NCBI GenBank assembly: GCA_023423695.1
Contig: JAFAFA010000138.1
Span: forward strand, 30,410-94,409
Reading direction: 5' to 3'
Origin: Pseudomonadota bacterium
GTDB lineage: Bacteria > Pseudomonadota > Alphaproteobacteria > Azospirillales > Azospirillaceae
Length of the DNA: 64,000 nt
The notes under the pieces were generated by a model that worked only from the letters and a program-made list of their open reading frames with translations, made no database searches and had not been told where the DNA came from. The stretch's first letter is position 1; each line of letters begins with the position of its first letter. The position numbers were made by a program, and so were the translations under genes. Positions 49,954 to 63,391 of this stretch are shown piece by piece.

Positions 49954-50712
49954 TCAGGAACGCCGCCCCTCGAGGGTGATTATCCAATCCTCGCAGGTCG
50001 GGGCGCGGCCGTGCTCATGGTTCCCTGAGATGGTGACATCGCTGAAGCCCACGGTCTTGAGAGCCAGTTCGAGCTCGTTGACTCCCCACCAGCGAAGCGT
50101 GAACAACTCGAGCTCGGTCTCGACCAGGCGGCTGTCGCGCCATCGCTCGTAGCGCAGGTGCGACACCTTGCGCTGGGCGATGTGGTCGATGGTGACCAGC
50201 TGCTCCTGCAAGGTAATCAGCTCGCCGTCCTCGGTTGGCCAGCTCCGAAGCCGGGCGCCATCTCCGAAAAAGTCGCTGATGGGATCGAGGTCCAGGATCA
50301 ACCGCCCACCGGGTGCGAGGTGGTCGTGGAAGCGTCTGAGCACCATCAGTGATTCATTGAAATCACCGATCAGTTGGAAAGAGCCGAGCGGAACGATGAT
50401 CGCGTCGAACGCGTGGTCATAGGCGAAATCCTGAAACCGCATCCGGTCGAGGCGAGGAGACAAATTCCGCGCTTGGCAATGCGCGCGGCAACGCTCAAGC
50501 ATTTCCTCGGACGCATCGAAGCCCTCGACGGGCAGTCCAGCTTCAAGCAACGGAATCAGCAGGCGCCCGTTTCCGACACCCGGCTCCAGAATGGGCCCGC
50601 GGCAATCCGACAACCGGTTCAGATAGAACTCCATCTCCGTTCCGAAGAAGCGGCCTATGGGCTTGTCGAGATCGTAGACGAGAGCAGCCAGACTGCCGTA
50701 ACGGTTGTTCAT
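49954..50712 (-). CDS. Class I SAM-dependent methyltransferase
   Basis: This 252-residue protein has the SAM-binding motif I (GPILEPGVGNGRLLIPLL), an acidic end of strand 2 (VEGFDASEEML) and LAPGGRLILDLD. The substrate cannot be told. The ATG at 50712 has GAGGGGG just upstream; an earlier ATG at 50769 is less likely. GC content and codon choice are visibly lower than in flanking genes (for example more TTG, AAA and CGA codons), which suggests recent acquisition. It lies next to the diguanylate cyclase on the same strand. Confidence 0.88.
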   Translation of the reverse strand: MNNRYGSLAALVYDLDKPIGRFFGTEMEFYLNRLSDCRGPILEPGVGNGRLLIPLLEAGLPVEGFDASEEMLERCRAHCQARNLSPRLDRMRFQDFAYDHAFDAIIVPLGSFQLIGDFNESLMVLRRFHDHLAPGGRLILDLDPISDFFGDGARLRSWPTEDGELITLQEQLVTIDHIAQRKVSHLRYERWRDSRLVETELELFTLRWWGVNELELALKTVGFSDVTISGNHEHGRAPTCEDWIITLEGRRS

Positions 50713-51015
50713 ACCCCCCTCGACATTGATTGTTCCGAAGTCGAAGAGAGAAGTTTGAACCAGAGGCATCGGACTCGTCTACAAACAGTTCCATCCGTCT
50801 GACGCACCCCATTCGCATGCCTGCCGGGCCGGCGTCGTGGTGAAGAAGAAAACACCTCTTGGACCCTCTCGGCGAAGCCGGCGTCACGAGACAGCTTGGA
50901 GGTGCGCTCTCTCTCTGATGCTTTTGCACATGTTGCCTACCGGGCCGCCCGGTTGGTAATGTTTCTTTCAAATTTGTTCGCGGGACAAGCTAACGATATA
51001 GCGGGAGGCACGACC

Positions 51016-52947
51016 ATGGACAGCGCGCGCGCGGCCCACATCGATGAACTCGTCCGTGTCTCCGCCGGTGTGCCGTCCGCCCGCGATCCGATCATCGAAA
51101 GTTCCTGGCGCCGCTGCGTCGCCGACCACAAGCTGGACCCCACCATCGGGCGCGAGGCCCATATCCTGCCTCAGGAGCGGCTGCGCGAGCACCGCGACGC
51201 GATGGACGAATTCCTGCGCATGGCCCGCTTCGGACTGGAGGCGCTGTACCGGCAGGTCGCCGGCATGGGCTATGTCCTGCTGCTGACCGACAGCAACGGC
51301 GTCACCGTGGACTTCATCGGCGATCCGACCTTCGACAACCATCTGCGCCGGGCCGGGTTGTATCTGGGGTCCGACTGGAACGAAGGGCATGCCGGCACCT
51401 GCGCGGTCGGCACCTGCATTGCCACTGCCCAGGCTCTGACGGTCCATCAGACCGATCATTTCGACACCACCCACATTCCGCTGACCTGCACGGCCGCCCC
51501 CGTCTTCGACAGCGGGGGCGAACTCGCCGCCGTGCTGGACATCTCCGCCCTGCATTCGCCGGAACCGAAGATCAGCCAGTATCTGGCGCTCCAGATGGTG
51601 AAGGCTTATGTCCACAAGATCGAAACCGCCAACCTCTACAACAATTTCCGCCGCAACTGGGTGGTGAAGCTGTCCGCATCGCAGGAATTCGCCGAGGTCG
51701 ATCCCGATTTCGTCCTGGCGCTGGACGGAGGCGGCAGGGTGATCGGTTTCAACCACAAGGCCCACGACCTGCTGGCGGAGGATGGGGCCTCGCCGCTCGG
51801 CCGCTCCTTCGCCGAACTGTTCGACTGCGAGGTGGACGATCTGGTCCGCTTCGTCCGCGCGCTCCCGACCGAGCAGCGCACGTTGCGCCTTCGTCGCACC
51901 GGCCTGCCGCTGTTCGCCCAGGCGATGCCGCCGCCGGCGGTGTCCCTGCCCCGCAACCATCCCCACGACCAGGGGAACGATCCGTTGCCGGAGCCGCTGC
52001 GCGTGGTGTCAGGCGGCGACCCGGCGCTGAAGGCGGTGCTGACGCGGGCGGCGAAGCTGGTCAACACCCGCATGAGCCTGCTGATCCATGGCGAGACCGG
52101 CACGGGCAAGGAGCATCTGGCCAAGGCCCTGCACAAGTCCAGCATCCGCCGCAGCAAGCCCTTCGTCGCCGTCAACTGCGCCGCGTTGCCGGAAAACCTG
52201 ATCGAGAGCGAGCTGTTCGGTTATGAACCCGGCTCCTTCACCGGGGCGACGGCGCGCGGCAAGAAGGGTCTGATCCTGGAGGCTGACGGCGGCACCCTGT
52301 TCCTGGACGAGATCGGCGACATGCCCCTGTCGTCGCAGACCCGCCTGCTTCGCGTGCTTGCCGAGCGGGAGGTGACGCCGATCGGCCGCACCAAGGCGGT
52401 ATCGGTGGACGTCCGCGTCATCGGCGCCACCCACCGCGATCTGGTGGAACTGGTCAAGGCTGGCCGCTTCCGCGACGACTTGTACTTTCGTCTCAACGGC
52501 GCGGTGTTCACCGTGCCGCCGCTGCGCCAGCGCGGCGATCTCGATTGGCTGATCGAACGGTTGCTGGCCGAGCGGGCGGAGCGCGACGGCGTTGGCTACC
52601 GCCTTACTCCGGCGGCGCTGGCGGCCCTGCGCGGCCACAGCTGGCCGGGCAATGTGCGGGAACTGGTGAATGCGCTGGACTATGCCTGCGCGGTCAGCGA
52701 CGGCGGGCTGATCGACCTTGCCGACATTCCGGAGCCGGTGCAGCACAGCGGCCTGTTCCAGGCTTGGCCGGCGGAGGCGCCGGGGATGGTGGTCGCGGAG
52801 GAGGACCCCGCCGCCCGGCTGCGCGAGACGCTGCGGCGGCACCACTGGAACGTGTCGGCGACGGCGCGGGCGCTGGGGGTCGACCGATCGACCATCCACC
52901 GGCAGATGCACCGCTTCGGCGTCGTGGCGCCGCATCGGGCGGAGTGA
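51016..52947 (+). CDS. Sigma-54-dependent activator of the AcoR type
   Basis: This 643-residue regulator has an N-terminal GAF-type sensor (about 60-215), a PAS-like segment, a AAA+ sigma-54 activation domain and a Fis-type HTH at the end (LRETLRRHHWNVSATARALGVDRSTIHRQMHRF). The Walker A is GETGTGKE. The sigma-54 contact loop, normally GAFTGA, reads GSFTGA, which still conserves the key Phe-Thr-Gly. AcoR proteins respond to small metabolites such as acetoin. GGGAGG lies 8 bases before the ATG. Its target is unknown; a 5-oxoprolinase gene converges on it. Confidence 0.92.
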   Translation: MDSARAAHIDELVRVSAGVPSARDPIIESSWRRCVADHKLDPTIGREAHILPQERLREHRDAMDEFLRMARFGLEALYRQVAGMGYVLLLTDSNGVTVDFIGDPTFDNHLRRAGLYLGSDWNEGHAGTCAVGTCIATAQALTVHQTDHFDTTHIPLTCTAAPVFDSGGELAAVLDISALHSPEPKISQYLALQMVKAYVHKIETANLYNNFRRNWVVKLSASQEFAEVDPDFVLALDGGGRVIGFNHKAHDLLAEDGASPLGRSFAELFDCEVDDLVRFVRALPTEQRTLRLRRTGLPLFAQAMPPPAVSLPRNHPHDQGNDPLPEPLRVVSGGDPALKAVLTRAAKLVNTRMSLLIHGETGTGKEHLAKALHKSSIRRSKPFVAVNCAALPENLIESELFGYEPGSFTGATARGKKGLILEADGGTLFLDEIGDMPLSSQTRLLRVLAEREVTPIGRTKAVSVDVRVIGATHRDLVELVKAGRFRDDLYFRLNGAVFTVPPLRQRGDLDWLIERLLAERAERDGVGYRLTPAALAALRGHSWPGNVRELVNALDYACAVSDGGLIDLADIPEPVQHSGLFQAWPAEAPGMVVAEEDPAARLRETLRRHHWNVSATARALGVDRSTIHRQMHRFGVVAPHRAE

Positions 52948-52972
52948 GGGGGAGTCTTACGGCTGGTGCCCC

Positions 52973-52991
52973 CTCCCCATCCCTCCCCCGC
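52973..52991. repeat. Dispersed 19-nt element, copy 2
   Basis: This is identical to the element at 42420-42438. It is followed by TTCGCGGGAGAGGGGGC, which pairs with its C-rich half to give a hairpin. It lies between the convergent AcoR-type and 5-oxoprolinase genes, where it could also end transcription. Confidence 0.65.
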
Positions 52992-53032
52992 TTCGCGGGA
53001 GAGGGGGCAAAACGCTCCCAAAAGACCTCCCC

Positions 53033-56701
<3,669 letters not shown>

Positions 56702-56898
56702 CGTCGCCGCACCCGCCGAATTCCATGCGCGGCAACCGCACCGCGCGTGGGCCGGAGTTTCGCGATCCGGCAGCGAATTTCAACTGCCAGCGTGCCCTAC
56801 GCCCATCAGGGCAGCCATCGAGACAGGCGGCCGCGGCGGAAAGAACACAGGATCACCGATGCGGCGGCCCTCCGGTCAGGCGGCGAGCCGCAATCCTC

Positions 56899-57480
56899 TC
56901 AAGCGGCGAGCCGCTCGGGCCGGATGCCGGGCAGGCGGGCCAGGATGGCATTGCCGGACAGGATGCTGTTGAAGGCGCCGCTGCCGTCCTCCAGCGCTTC
57001 CAGGGCAAGCGAAAACTGGTTGGGCGGCGGCAGTTCGAACTGGGCGGCGACCTCGCCGCCATCCAGCGCCAGCCTCCCACCGAAACGGCGGGCCAGGGCA
57101 CGCATCCGGACATTGCCGGCCAGGCACATCATGTGGACATGGCGGATGCCGCGGTTGCGGGCGACCGTCAGGATGCGGCGGACCAGCGTGCTGCCGACAC
57201 CCCTGCCCTGCAGCCCCGATTCGATGCTGATGCCGAATTCGGCCTGATCGGGCCAGAGGAGGCGGTCGCCGCACAGCTCCACCGCGCCGCGCAGCACGCC
57301 ATCCTCGAACGCTCCCAGCAGCACCGTCCGTCCCCAGTCGATGGACCGGCAATGCCGCTCCACCGCCTCGTCCGACAGCGTTCCGGTGAAGCGGGCATAG
57401 CGGTCGGCATTGTCCAGACGGAGGAGATGCGCCCGATACTGCGGCAGTTCGGTCGGCATGATCTTGCGGATGACAGGCAT
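56899..57480 (-). CDS. GNAT-family N-acetyltransferase
   Basis: This 193-residue protein has the GNAT acetyl-CoA motif A (IESGLQGRGVGSTLVRRIL) and the preceding strands (LLGAFEDGVLRGAVELCGD). The substrate is unknown. The ATG at 57480 (MPVIRKIMPTEL) is the likely start; an upstream ATG at 57516 adds 12 residues with no clear ribosome site. It lies 197 bases beyond the 5-oxoprolinase start on the same strand. Confidence 0.9.
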   Translation of the reverse strand: MPVIRKIMPTELPQYRAHLLRLDNADRYARFTGTLSDEAVERHCRSIDWGRTVLLGAFEDGVLRGAVELCGDRLLWPDQAEFGISIESGLQGRGVGSTLVRRILTVARNRGIRHVHMMCLAGNVRMRALARRFGGRLALDGGEVAAQFELPPPNQFSLALEALEDGSGAFNSILSGNAILARLPGIRPERLAA

Positions 57481-57788
57481 GGCTCTGCTCACGGTTCTCG
57501 AAATTCGAAAACGCATTCACGCAGAACGTTTTTCCCCAGGAGCAGGCACCCGCAAGCTTATGACACGCGCTTGGCGGATGCCGTTTTTATCGAAACCGGC
57601 GCTCTCCGCGGCGCCCTTTATTGCAGTGCAACATGGCGCCTCGAACGGATTTCGCAAGCGCTTATTAGAAATTCGCAATGCGAACAATGCTGGCCTGTTG
57701 CCGTCGCGCAACAGTTGGCCGACAACCATACGGCGGCTATGCTGCCGCCCATCAGGACGACGGGCGAGCGGAACGCGGAAGGCGGAGC
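57481..57788. other. Gene-free region between the GNAT and TerB/J-domain genes
   Basis: This 308-base divergent promoter region shows no gene. The middle (57590-57700) is AT-richer, with several near-repeats of AATGCGAACAA/GAAATTCGCAA type. I cannot assign a function beyond a shared promoter area. Confidence 0.45.
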
Positions 57789-58568
57789 ATGAGCATTTGG
57801 GGCAGGATCCTGGGCAGCGCGGCCAGCCTGTTCAGCGGCGGGCCGCTGGGCAGCCTTCTGGGCGGGCTTGCCGGGCAGGCGGTGGACCTGTGGTCGCCCT
57901 GCGGCCCCGGCGACCAGCGCAAGCCCATGAGCGATGCGGAAGCCGAGGAGGCCAAGCAGACCGTCGCCTTCACCATCGGCGTCATCGCCCTCGCGGCGAA
58001 GATGGCACGGGCCGACGGGGTGGTGAAACGGGTGGAGGTCGATACCTTCAAGCGGTTGTTCCGCGTTCCCGCCGACGAACTGGCGAATGTCGGCCGCGTC
58101 TTCGACCTCGCCCGCCGCGACACCCATGGCTTCGAAGAGTACGCGCGCCAGATCGCCAACCTGTTCGAGGACAGGCATGCGGTCTTGGAGGAACTCCTCG
58201 ACAGCCTGCTGATGATCGCCGAGGCCGACGACGAACTGCACGAGACGGAGGTGGAGTATCTGCGCGCCGTCGCCGTGATCTTCGGCTTCGACGAGGCGGA
58301 ATTCCGCCGCATCGTCGCCGGGCACCATATCGCCGGCGGCCCGACCGATTCGGATCCCTATGCGGTGCTGGGCGTGGCGCGCACCGACGACGACGACGCG
58401 ATCAAGGCCGCCCACCGTGCGCTGGTGCGCGAGCATCATCCCGACCGGCTGATCGCCCAGGGCATGCCGCAGGAGTTCGTGGATCTGGCGACGCAGAAGC
58501 TCGCGCTCGTCAACGCAGCCTATGATCGTATCCGCCGCGAGCGGGAAGGAAGCGCCGCTCTGCTCTAG
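57789..58568 (+). CDS. TerB/DjlA-like co-chaperone with J domain
   Basis: This 259-residue protein has a Gly-rich N-terminal segment (GGPLGSLLGGLAGQAVDLW), a TerB helical domain (about 50-160, VIALAAKMARADGVVKRVEVDTFKRLF) and a C-terminal J domain with an intact HPD (REHHPDRL). This is the DjlA-type layout of a J protein that recruits DnaK to a membrane or stress site; the N-terminus is hydrophobic but not a clear membrane helix. The ATG at 57789 is chosen since the conserved part starts there. Confidence 0.88.
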   Translation: MSIWGRILGSAASLFSGGPLGSLLGGLAGQAVDLWSPCGPGDQRKPMSDAEAEEAKQTVAFTIGVIALAAKMARADGVVKRVEVDTFKRLFRVPADELANVGRVFDLARRDTHGFEEYARQIANLFEDRHAVLEELLDSLLMIAEADDELHETEVEYLRAVAVIFGFDEAEFRRIVAGHHIAGGPTDSDPYAVLGVARTDDDDAIKAAHRALVREHHPDRLIAQGMPQEFVDLATQKLALVNAAYDRIRREREGSAALL

Positions 58569-58697
58569 CAAGCCGCGATTCGTCACGATGCAATCGGATT
58601 TTAAATTGCTTTGTCATGGGCTTTGTCCCGTTTCCTGACGTATCGTCCCCGGCGGGGCGGGCGAGCGGTTGCCCGCAGGATTTGGGAACGACACGAC

Positions 58698-59834
58698 ATG
58701 CAACGCACGATCATCCGGACGATCTTCGCTGCGGCTTTGGGAACGGCACTGGCGGCAGGTACGCTCTACACCGCGCAGGCGCAGACCGCATCCATCGACA
58801 GCCCGGTGGTGTTGGGCCAACCGCTGACGCTGAACCTGGGGGCGCCGCCGTCCGGCAGCGACTGCCCGACACAGGCCGCGGCGCTGAACGCGCAGGGGCT
58901 GGTCCTGGTCGCCAACGGCCAGACCATCCCGGGCGCCCGTGCCAGTTTCGGCTGCTCCGCCAAGGGGGAACTGGTGGGCACGGCCTCCACCTCCATCGCC
59001 GGCAACGGCGACGTCGCGGCCCAGCGGCGGGCGGCATGGCAGACCGCCTTCAGCGGCTTCTTCAGCCTTTCCGGGACCAAGACCCTGCCGATCGCCTTCG
59101 GTCCGATCACCGGCGGCATGAGCACCTCGCCGAAGCTGGTCGCCATCCAGGGGGCGAGTGATCGTGATCTGGGGCTGGCCGGCCTGTGGTTCGCCCTTGT
59201 GGCGGCGGGATTCCTGTTCGCCTTCTTCCACCATTTCGGCCGCACCGATTCGATCACCCCGATTCCCGGCGTGCCGATGCCGGCCGGTTACCGGGCGCCC
59301 TACAGCCTCGCCCGCTTCCAGCTTCTGTGGTGGAGCGGGATCGTCACCGCTTCCTACGTCGCCATCCTGACCATCACCGGGTCGATGGACACCATCACCA
59401 CCGGCACCATGGCGCTGATGGGGATCGTCGGCGGCACCTCCGTGCTGGCCGCCTTCCAGGACCGCCGGCTGGGCGACGACGAGACGCGGCGCCAGCAGCA
59501 TGCCACCGCCTACCGGACCGCTGCCGCGGCCAACCCGCCCGATCATGCGACGATGGCCGCGAGCCTGAACCAGATCTATCCGCCGACGCGGGGATGGCTG
59601 ACCGACCTCTTGAGCGATGCCGCCGGCTACAACATCCACCGCCTCCAACTGCTGGCCTGGACCATGGTGCTGGGTGTCACCTTCCTCTACGAGGTCACCC
59701 GTACGCTGGGCATGCCGGAGCTGTCGGCCAACCTGCTGGCCCTGACCGGCATCAGCAACGGCACCTATTTCGGCTTCAAGATGCAGGAGCAGCAGGTGGC
59801 GACGCCGACCGGTCCGGTTGCGGCGGCGGTGTGA
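58698..59834 (+). CDS. Multi-pass membrane protein of unknown function with signal peptide
   Basis: I do not recognise this 378-residue protein. It has a signal peptide (IFAAALGTALAAGTLYTAQAQ), an exported domain of about 100 residues with two Cys, and then three to four membrane helices (LAGLWFALVAAGFLFAFF, WSGIVTASYVAILTITG, TGTMALMGIVGGTSVLAAF, LLAWTMVLGVTFLYEV). Between helices is a cytoplasmic loop. The ATG at 58698 lies just before the signal peptide. It sits between the TerB/J gene and the ABC-F gene with no evident functional link. Confidence 0.8.
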   Translation: MQRTIIRTIFAAALGTALAAGTLYTAQAQTASIDSPVVLGQPLTLNLGAPPSGSDCPTQAAALNAQGLVLVANGQTIPGARASFGCSAKGELVGTASTSIAGNGDVAAQRRAAWQTAFSGFFSLSGTKTLPIAFGPITGGMSTSPKLVAIQGASDRDLGLAGLWFALVAAGFLFAFFHHFGRTDSITPIPGVPMPAGYRAPYSLARFQLLWWSGIVTASYVAILTITGSMDTITTGTMALMGIVGGTSVLAAFQDRRLGDDETRRQQHATAYRTAAAANPPDHATMAASLNQIYPPTRGWLTDLLSDAAGYNIHRLQLLAWTMVLGVTFLYEVTRTLGMPELSANLLALTGISNGTYFGFKMQEQQVATPTGPVAAAV

Positions 59835-59949
59835 CGGAAGCCGGTTCCACGGACGCAACCCGCCCAACCGTTTTTCCGGGTCGCAGTGGAGGGGGACGGC
59901 GCGCTATAACCCATCCCCTTCCCTCGATTTTCCGGCGCACGAACGGTCC

Positions 59950-61779
59950 ATGGCTCCTCCCGCACCCATCACGGCGCTCCAGGGCGTCTCCGTCACCTTC
60001 GGCGGCCGTCCGCTGTTCGACGGCATCGACCTGTCCATCGCCCGTGGCGACCGTGCCTGTCTGGTCGGCCGCAACGGGTCGGGCAAGTCGACGCTGATGA
60101 AGGTGCTGGCCGGGATGATCCACCCCGACGGCGGCACCGTCTTCGTCCAGCCGGGTGCCCGCATCGCCTATCTGCCGCAGGAACCGGACTTCACCGGCTG
60201 CGCCACCGTGCAGGACTATGTCGTGCAGGGCCTGCCCGCCGACGAACAGGACGAGGCGCACCGCGTCGACGCCGTGCTGGACAGGCTGCAGGTGGACGGC
60301 AGCCTCGACCCCCGCACCCTGTCGGGCGGCGAGTCGCGCCGCACCGCGCTGGCCCGCACGCTGGTCGGCAACCCCGACGTCATGCTGCTGGACGAGCCGA
60401 CCAACCACCTCGACCTCCCCACCATCGAGTGGCTTGAGGAGGAATTGCTGTCCTTCCGCGGCGGGCTGCTGCTGATCAGCCACGACCGTGCCTTCCTGAA
60501 CCGGCTGGCCAAGCGTACGCTGTGGCTCGACCGCGGCACGGTGCGCGCCACCGACCGCGGCTTTGCCGAGTTCGAGACTTGGCAGGCGGAGGTGTTCGAG
60601 ACGGAGGAGGCCGCGGCCCACAAGCTGGACCGCAAGATCGAAAGCGAGATGAAGTGGCTGCGCGAGGGCATTTCCGCCCGGCGCACCCGCAACATGGGGC
60701 GCGTGCGCAACCTGCTGGACCTGCGCGCCGGGCGCGCGGAGCAGATCAAGGGCGGCCAGCAGGCCAAGCTCGCCATCGCCGAGGCTGAGCGCGGCGGCAG
60801 GCTGGTGATCGAGGCGACCGGCATCTCCAAGGGCTTCGACACGCCCGACGGCCGCAAGACCATCGTGAAGAACTTCTCCACCCGCATCCTGCGCGGTGAT
60901 CGGGTGGGTCTGATCGGGCCGAACGGCGCCGGCAAATCCACCCTGCTGAAGATGCTGACCGGCCAGCTTGAGCCCGACGAGGGCACGGTGAAGCTGGGCA
61001 CCAACCTGGACACCGCCTATTTCGACCAGCGGCGCGAGGGGCTGGACCCGGAGGACACCATCCGCAAGGTGCTGTGCCCCTTCGGCGGCGACGCGGTGAT
61101 GGTCAACGGCGTGTCGCGCCACGTCGCCGGCTACATCAAGGACTTCCTGTTCGACACCCGCCAGCTGGACAGCCCGGTCAAGGCGCTGTCGGGCGGCGAG
61201 CGCAACCGGCTGCTGCTGGCCCGGCTGTTCGCCAAGCCCAGCAACATGATGATCCTCGACGAGCCGACAAACGACCTCGACATGGACACGCTGGACCTGC
61301 TGGAGGACGTGCTGGGCGACTATCAGGGCACGCTGCTGCTGGTCAGCCACGACCGCGACTTCCTAGACCGGCTGGTGACCGCCACCATCGCCCTGGAGGG
61401 TGACGGCACCGCCACCGAATATGCCGGCGGCTATTCCGACTATCTGGTACAGCGCCCGGCCAAGGCGGCCCCCGCCGCCGCGGCCAAGCCGAAGCCCGCC
61501 GCCCAGGCACCGGCCGCCGCAGCCAAGCCGCGCGGCAAGCTGAGCTACAAGGACCAGCGCGAACTCGACGAACTGCCGGCCCGCATGGACGGGCTGGGGG
61601 CCGAGATCGCCAAGCTGGAGAAGGCTCTGGCCGACCCTGACCTGTTCACCCGCGATCCCGCCAAATTCCAGAAGACCAGCGAGCAGCTGCACGCCAAACA
61701 GGCCGGCCTTGCCGCGGCGGAAGAGCGCTGGCTGGAGCTGGAGGCGATGCGCGAGGAGCTGGAAGGCGGCCGGGCATGA
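59950..61779 (+). CDS. ABC-F family ATPase, Uup type
   Basis: This 609-residue cytoplasmic protein has two ABC ATPase domains. The Walker A motifs are VGRNGSGKST and IGPNGAGKST, the signatures LSGGESRR and LSGGERNR, and the Walker B regions LLDEPTNHLD and ILDEPTNDLD, joined by an ABC-F interdomain linker. An Ala/Lys/Pro spacer and a C-terminal coiled-coil DNA- or ribosome-binding domain (about 540-609) identify the Uup branch. ABC-F proteins act at the ribosome; Uup also affects transposon excision. The ATG at 59950 is preferred. It overlaps the next gene by 4 bases. Confidence 0.93.
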   Translation: MAPPAPITALQGVSVTFGGRPLFDGIDLSIARGDRACLVGRNGSGKSTLMKVLAGMIHPDGGTVFVQPGARIAYLPQEPDFTGCATVQDYVVQGLPADEQDEAHRVDAVLDRLQVDGSLDPRTLSGGESRRTALARTLVGNPDVMLLDEPTNHLDLPTIEWLEEELLSFRGGLLLISHDRAFLNRLAKRTLWLDRGTVRATDRGFAEFETWQAEVFETEEAAAHKLDRKIESEMKWLREGISARRTRNMGRVRNLLDLRAGRAEQIKGGQQAKLAIAEAERGGRLVIEATGISKGFDTPDGRKTIVKNFSTRILRGDRVGLIGPNGAGKSTLLKMLTGQLEPDEGTVKLGTNLDTAYFDQRREGLDPEDTIRKVLCPFGGDAVMVNGVSRHVAGYIKDFLFDTRQLDSPVKALSGGERNRLLLARLFAKPSNMMILDEPTNDLDMDTLDLLEDVLGDYQGTLLLVSHDRDFLDRLVTATIALEGDGTATEYAGGYSDYLVQRPAKAAPAAAAKPKPAAQAPAAAAKPRGKLSYKDQRELDELPARMDGLGAEIAKLEKALADPDLFTRDPAKFQKTSEQLHAKQAGLAAAEERWLELEAMREELEGGRA

Positions 61780-62654
61780 GTTTCGCCCATACGCTCCAGG
61801 CGCTGGTGGTGATGGCGCTGTGGGGACTGAACTTCGTCGTGGCGAAATGGGCGCTGGCGGAATTCCCACCGCTGTTCGTCATGTTCATACGCTTCGCCCT
61901 GGTGGCGGTGCTGATCATCCCCTTCTTCCGCGTGCCGCGGGACAAGCTGTGGAAGATCGGGCTGCTGTCGGTGACGCTCGGCAGCATCCATTTCCCGATG
62001 ATGTTCACCGGGCTGCAGGGGATCGACGCCGCCACCGCCTCGCTGGCGGCGCAGGCGCAGGTGCCCTTCTCCTCGCTTCTGGCGGCGGTGGTCTTCAAGG
62101 ACAAGCTGGGCTGGCGCCGCGGCATCGGCATGGCCGCCGCCTTCGCCGGGGTGGCGGTGATCGCGGGCGAGCCGCGGCTGGGGAATGCGCTCTACTCGCT
62201 GTTGCTGATCCTGGCGGCAAGCTTTGCCTTCGCAGTGGCGAGCGTTCAGATGAAGCTGATCGGCGCGGTGAACGGCTTCGCCGTCAACGGCTGGATGGCG
62301 CTGTTCGCCATGCCGCAGCTGCTGGTCCTGTCGCTGTTGCTGGAGCATGGACAGATGGAGGCGCTCGCCAACTCCACCTGGGTGGGATGGGCATCGATCG
62401 TCTACATGGCGGTCGCCGTCACCATCATCGCCTATGGGCTGTGGTATCCGCTGCTCGGCCGCTACTCCGTCAACCAGACCATGCCCTACCTGCTGACGGT
62501 GCCGATCTTCGGCGTGGCGTCGGGCGCGCTGCTGATGGGCGATCCGCTGACGATCAACCTCGCCATCGGCGGGCTGCTGACCATCGGCGGCGTCGCGGTG
62601 ATCGTCCGGCGCGGCCCGAAGGCGGTCAACGAGACGGTCACGAATCCGACATGA
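61776..62654 (+). CDS. EamA/DMT-family transporter
   Basis: This 292-residue inner membrane protein has ten predicted helices in two EamA repeats (VVMALWGLNFVVAKWALAEF and SLLLILAASFAFAVASVQMK). It is a drug/metabolite-transporter-type exporter, substrate unknown. It overlaps uup by 4 bases at its start and the amidase gene by 4 bases at its end, so the three are a translationally coupled operon. Confidence 0.9.
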   Translation: MSFAHTLQALVVMALWGLNFVVAKWALAEFPPLFVMFIRFALVAVLIIPFFRVPRDKLWKIGLLSVTLGSIHFPMMFTGLQGIDAATASLAAQAQVPFSSLLAAVVFKDKLGWRRGIGMAAAFAGVAVIAGEPRLGNALYSLLLILAASFAFAVASVQMKLIGAVNGFAVNGWMALFAMPQLLVLSLLLEHGQMEALANSTWVGWASIVYMAVAVTIIAYGLWYPLLGRYSVNQTMPYLLTVPIFGVASGALLMGDPLTINLAIGGLLTIGGVAVIVRRGPKAVNETVTNPT

Positions 62655-63343
62655 ACGCCTTCCGCCGGATCGACCGCCCCTCCCCCAACCACGGCCCTCG
62701 GGCCGATGGCGCTCGGGTGGAACTGCTGATCCTGCACTATACCGGCATGCCGACCTCCGCCCATGCGCTTGACCGTCTCTGCAACCCGGCGGCGCAGGTC
62801 AGCGCCCATTACACGGTGGACGAGGACGGCACCATTTATGCCCATGTCGACGAGGACCGGCGCGCCTGGCATGCCGGCCGGTCGAGCTGGCGCGGGGCGG
62901 AAGACGTCAACAGCCGCTCCATCGGTGTCGAAATCGTCAACCCCGGCCACGAGTTCGGCTACCGTCCCTTCCCGCCCATGCAGATGGCGGCAGTGGCGGA
63001 GCTTTGCCGCGGGATCATGGAGCGTCACGCCATCGCCCCCGCCGACGTGCTGGGCCACAGCGACGTGGCGCCCGCCCGCAAGGAGGATCCGGGCGAGTTG
63101 TTCGACTGGCCGGGTCTTGCCGCCCAGGGGATCGGGCTTTGGCCCACACCGTCCCAGGCCGACGACGGCCCCTTCACCGATGCCGAGGTCTCCACGCTGC
63201 TGGGACGCTACGGGTACGACCCGGCCGAACCGCGGGCGCTGCTGGCCTTCCAGCGCCATTTCCACCCCGACTGCCTGAGCGGCACCGCGAATGCCGAGAC
63301 GGTGCGGCGCCTGCGCGCGCTGCTGCGGCTGACCGGCCGGTGA
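62651..63343 (+). CDS. N-acetylmuramoyl-L-alanine amidase, AmpD-like
   Basis: This 230-residue Amidase_2 zinc enzyme cleaves the lactyl-amide bond of muropeptides. The zinc ligands are in LHYTGM, the late GHSDVAPARKEDPG (His and Asp) and a His between. NSRSIGVEIVNPG is typical. The C-terminal 60 residues (TDAEVSTLLGRYGYDP...RRLRALLRL) form a peptidoglycan-binding domain. No signal peptide is visible, so it acts on recycled muropeptides in the cytoplasm. It is the last gene before rnpB. Confidence 0.92.
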   Translation: MNAFRRIDRPSPNHGPRADGARVELLILHYTGMPTSAHALDRLCNPAAQVSAHYTVDEDGTIYAHVDEDRRAWHAGRSSWRGAEDVNSRSIGVEIVNPGHEFGYRPFPPMQMAAVAELCRGIMERHAIAPADVLGHSDVAPARKEDPGELFDWPGLAAQGIGLWPTPSQADDGPFTDAEVSTLLGRYGYDPAEPRALLAFQRHFHPDCLSGTANAETVRRLRALLRLTGR

Positions 63344-63391
63344 CGGCACGCGCGGTTCCTCTGATCGATTGAACCGCCGCTTGATTTGGGA

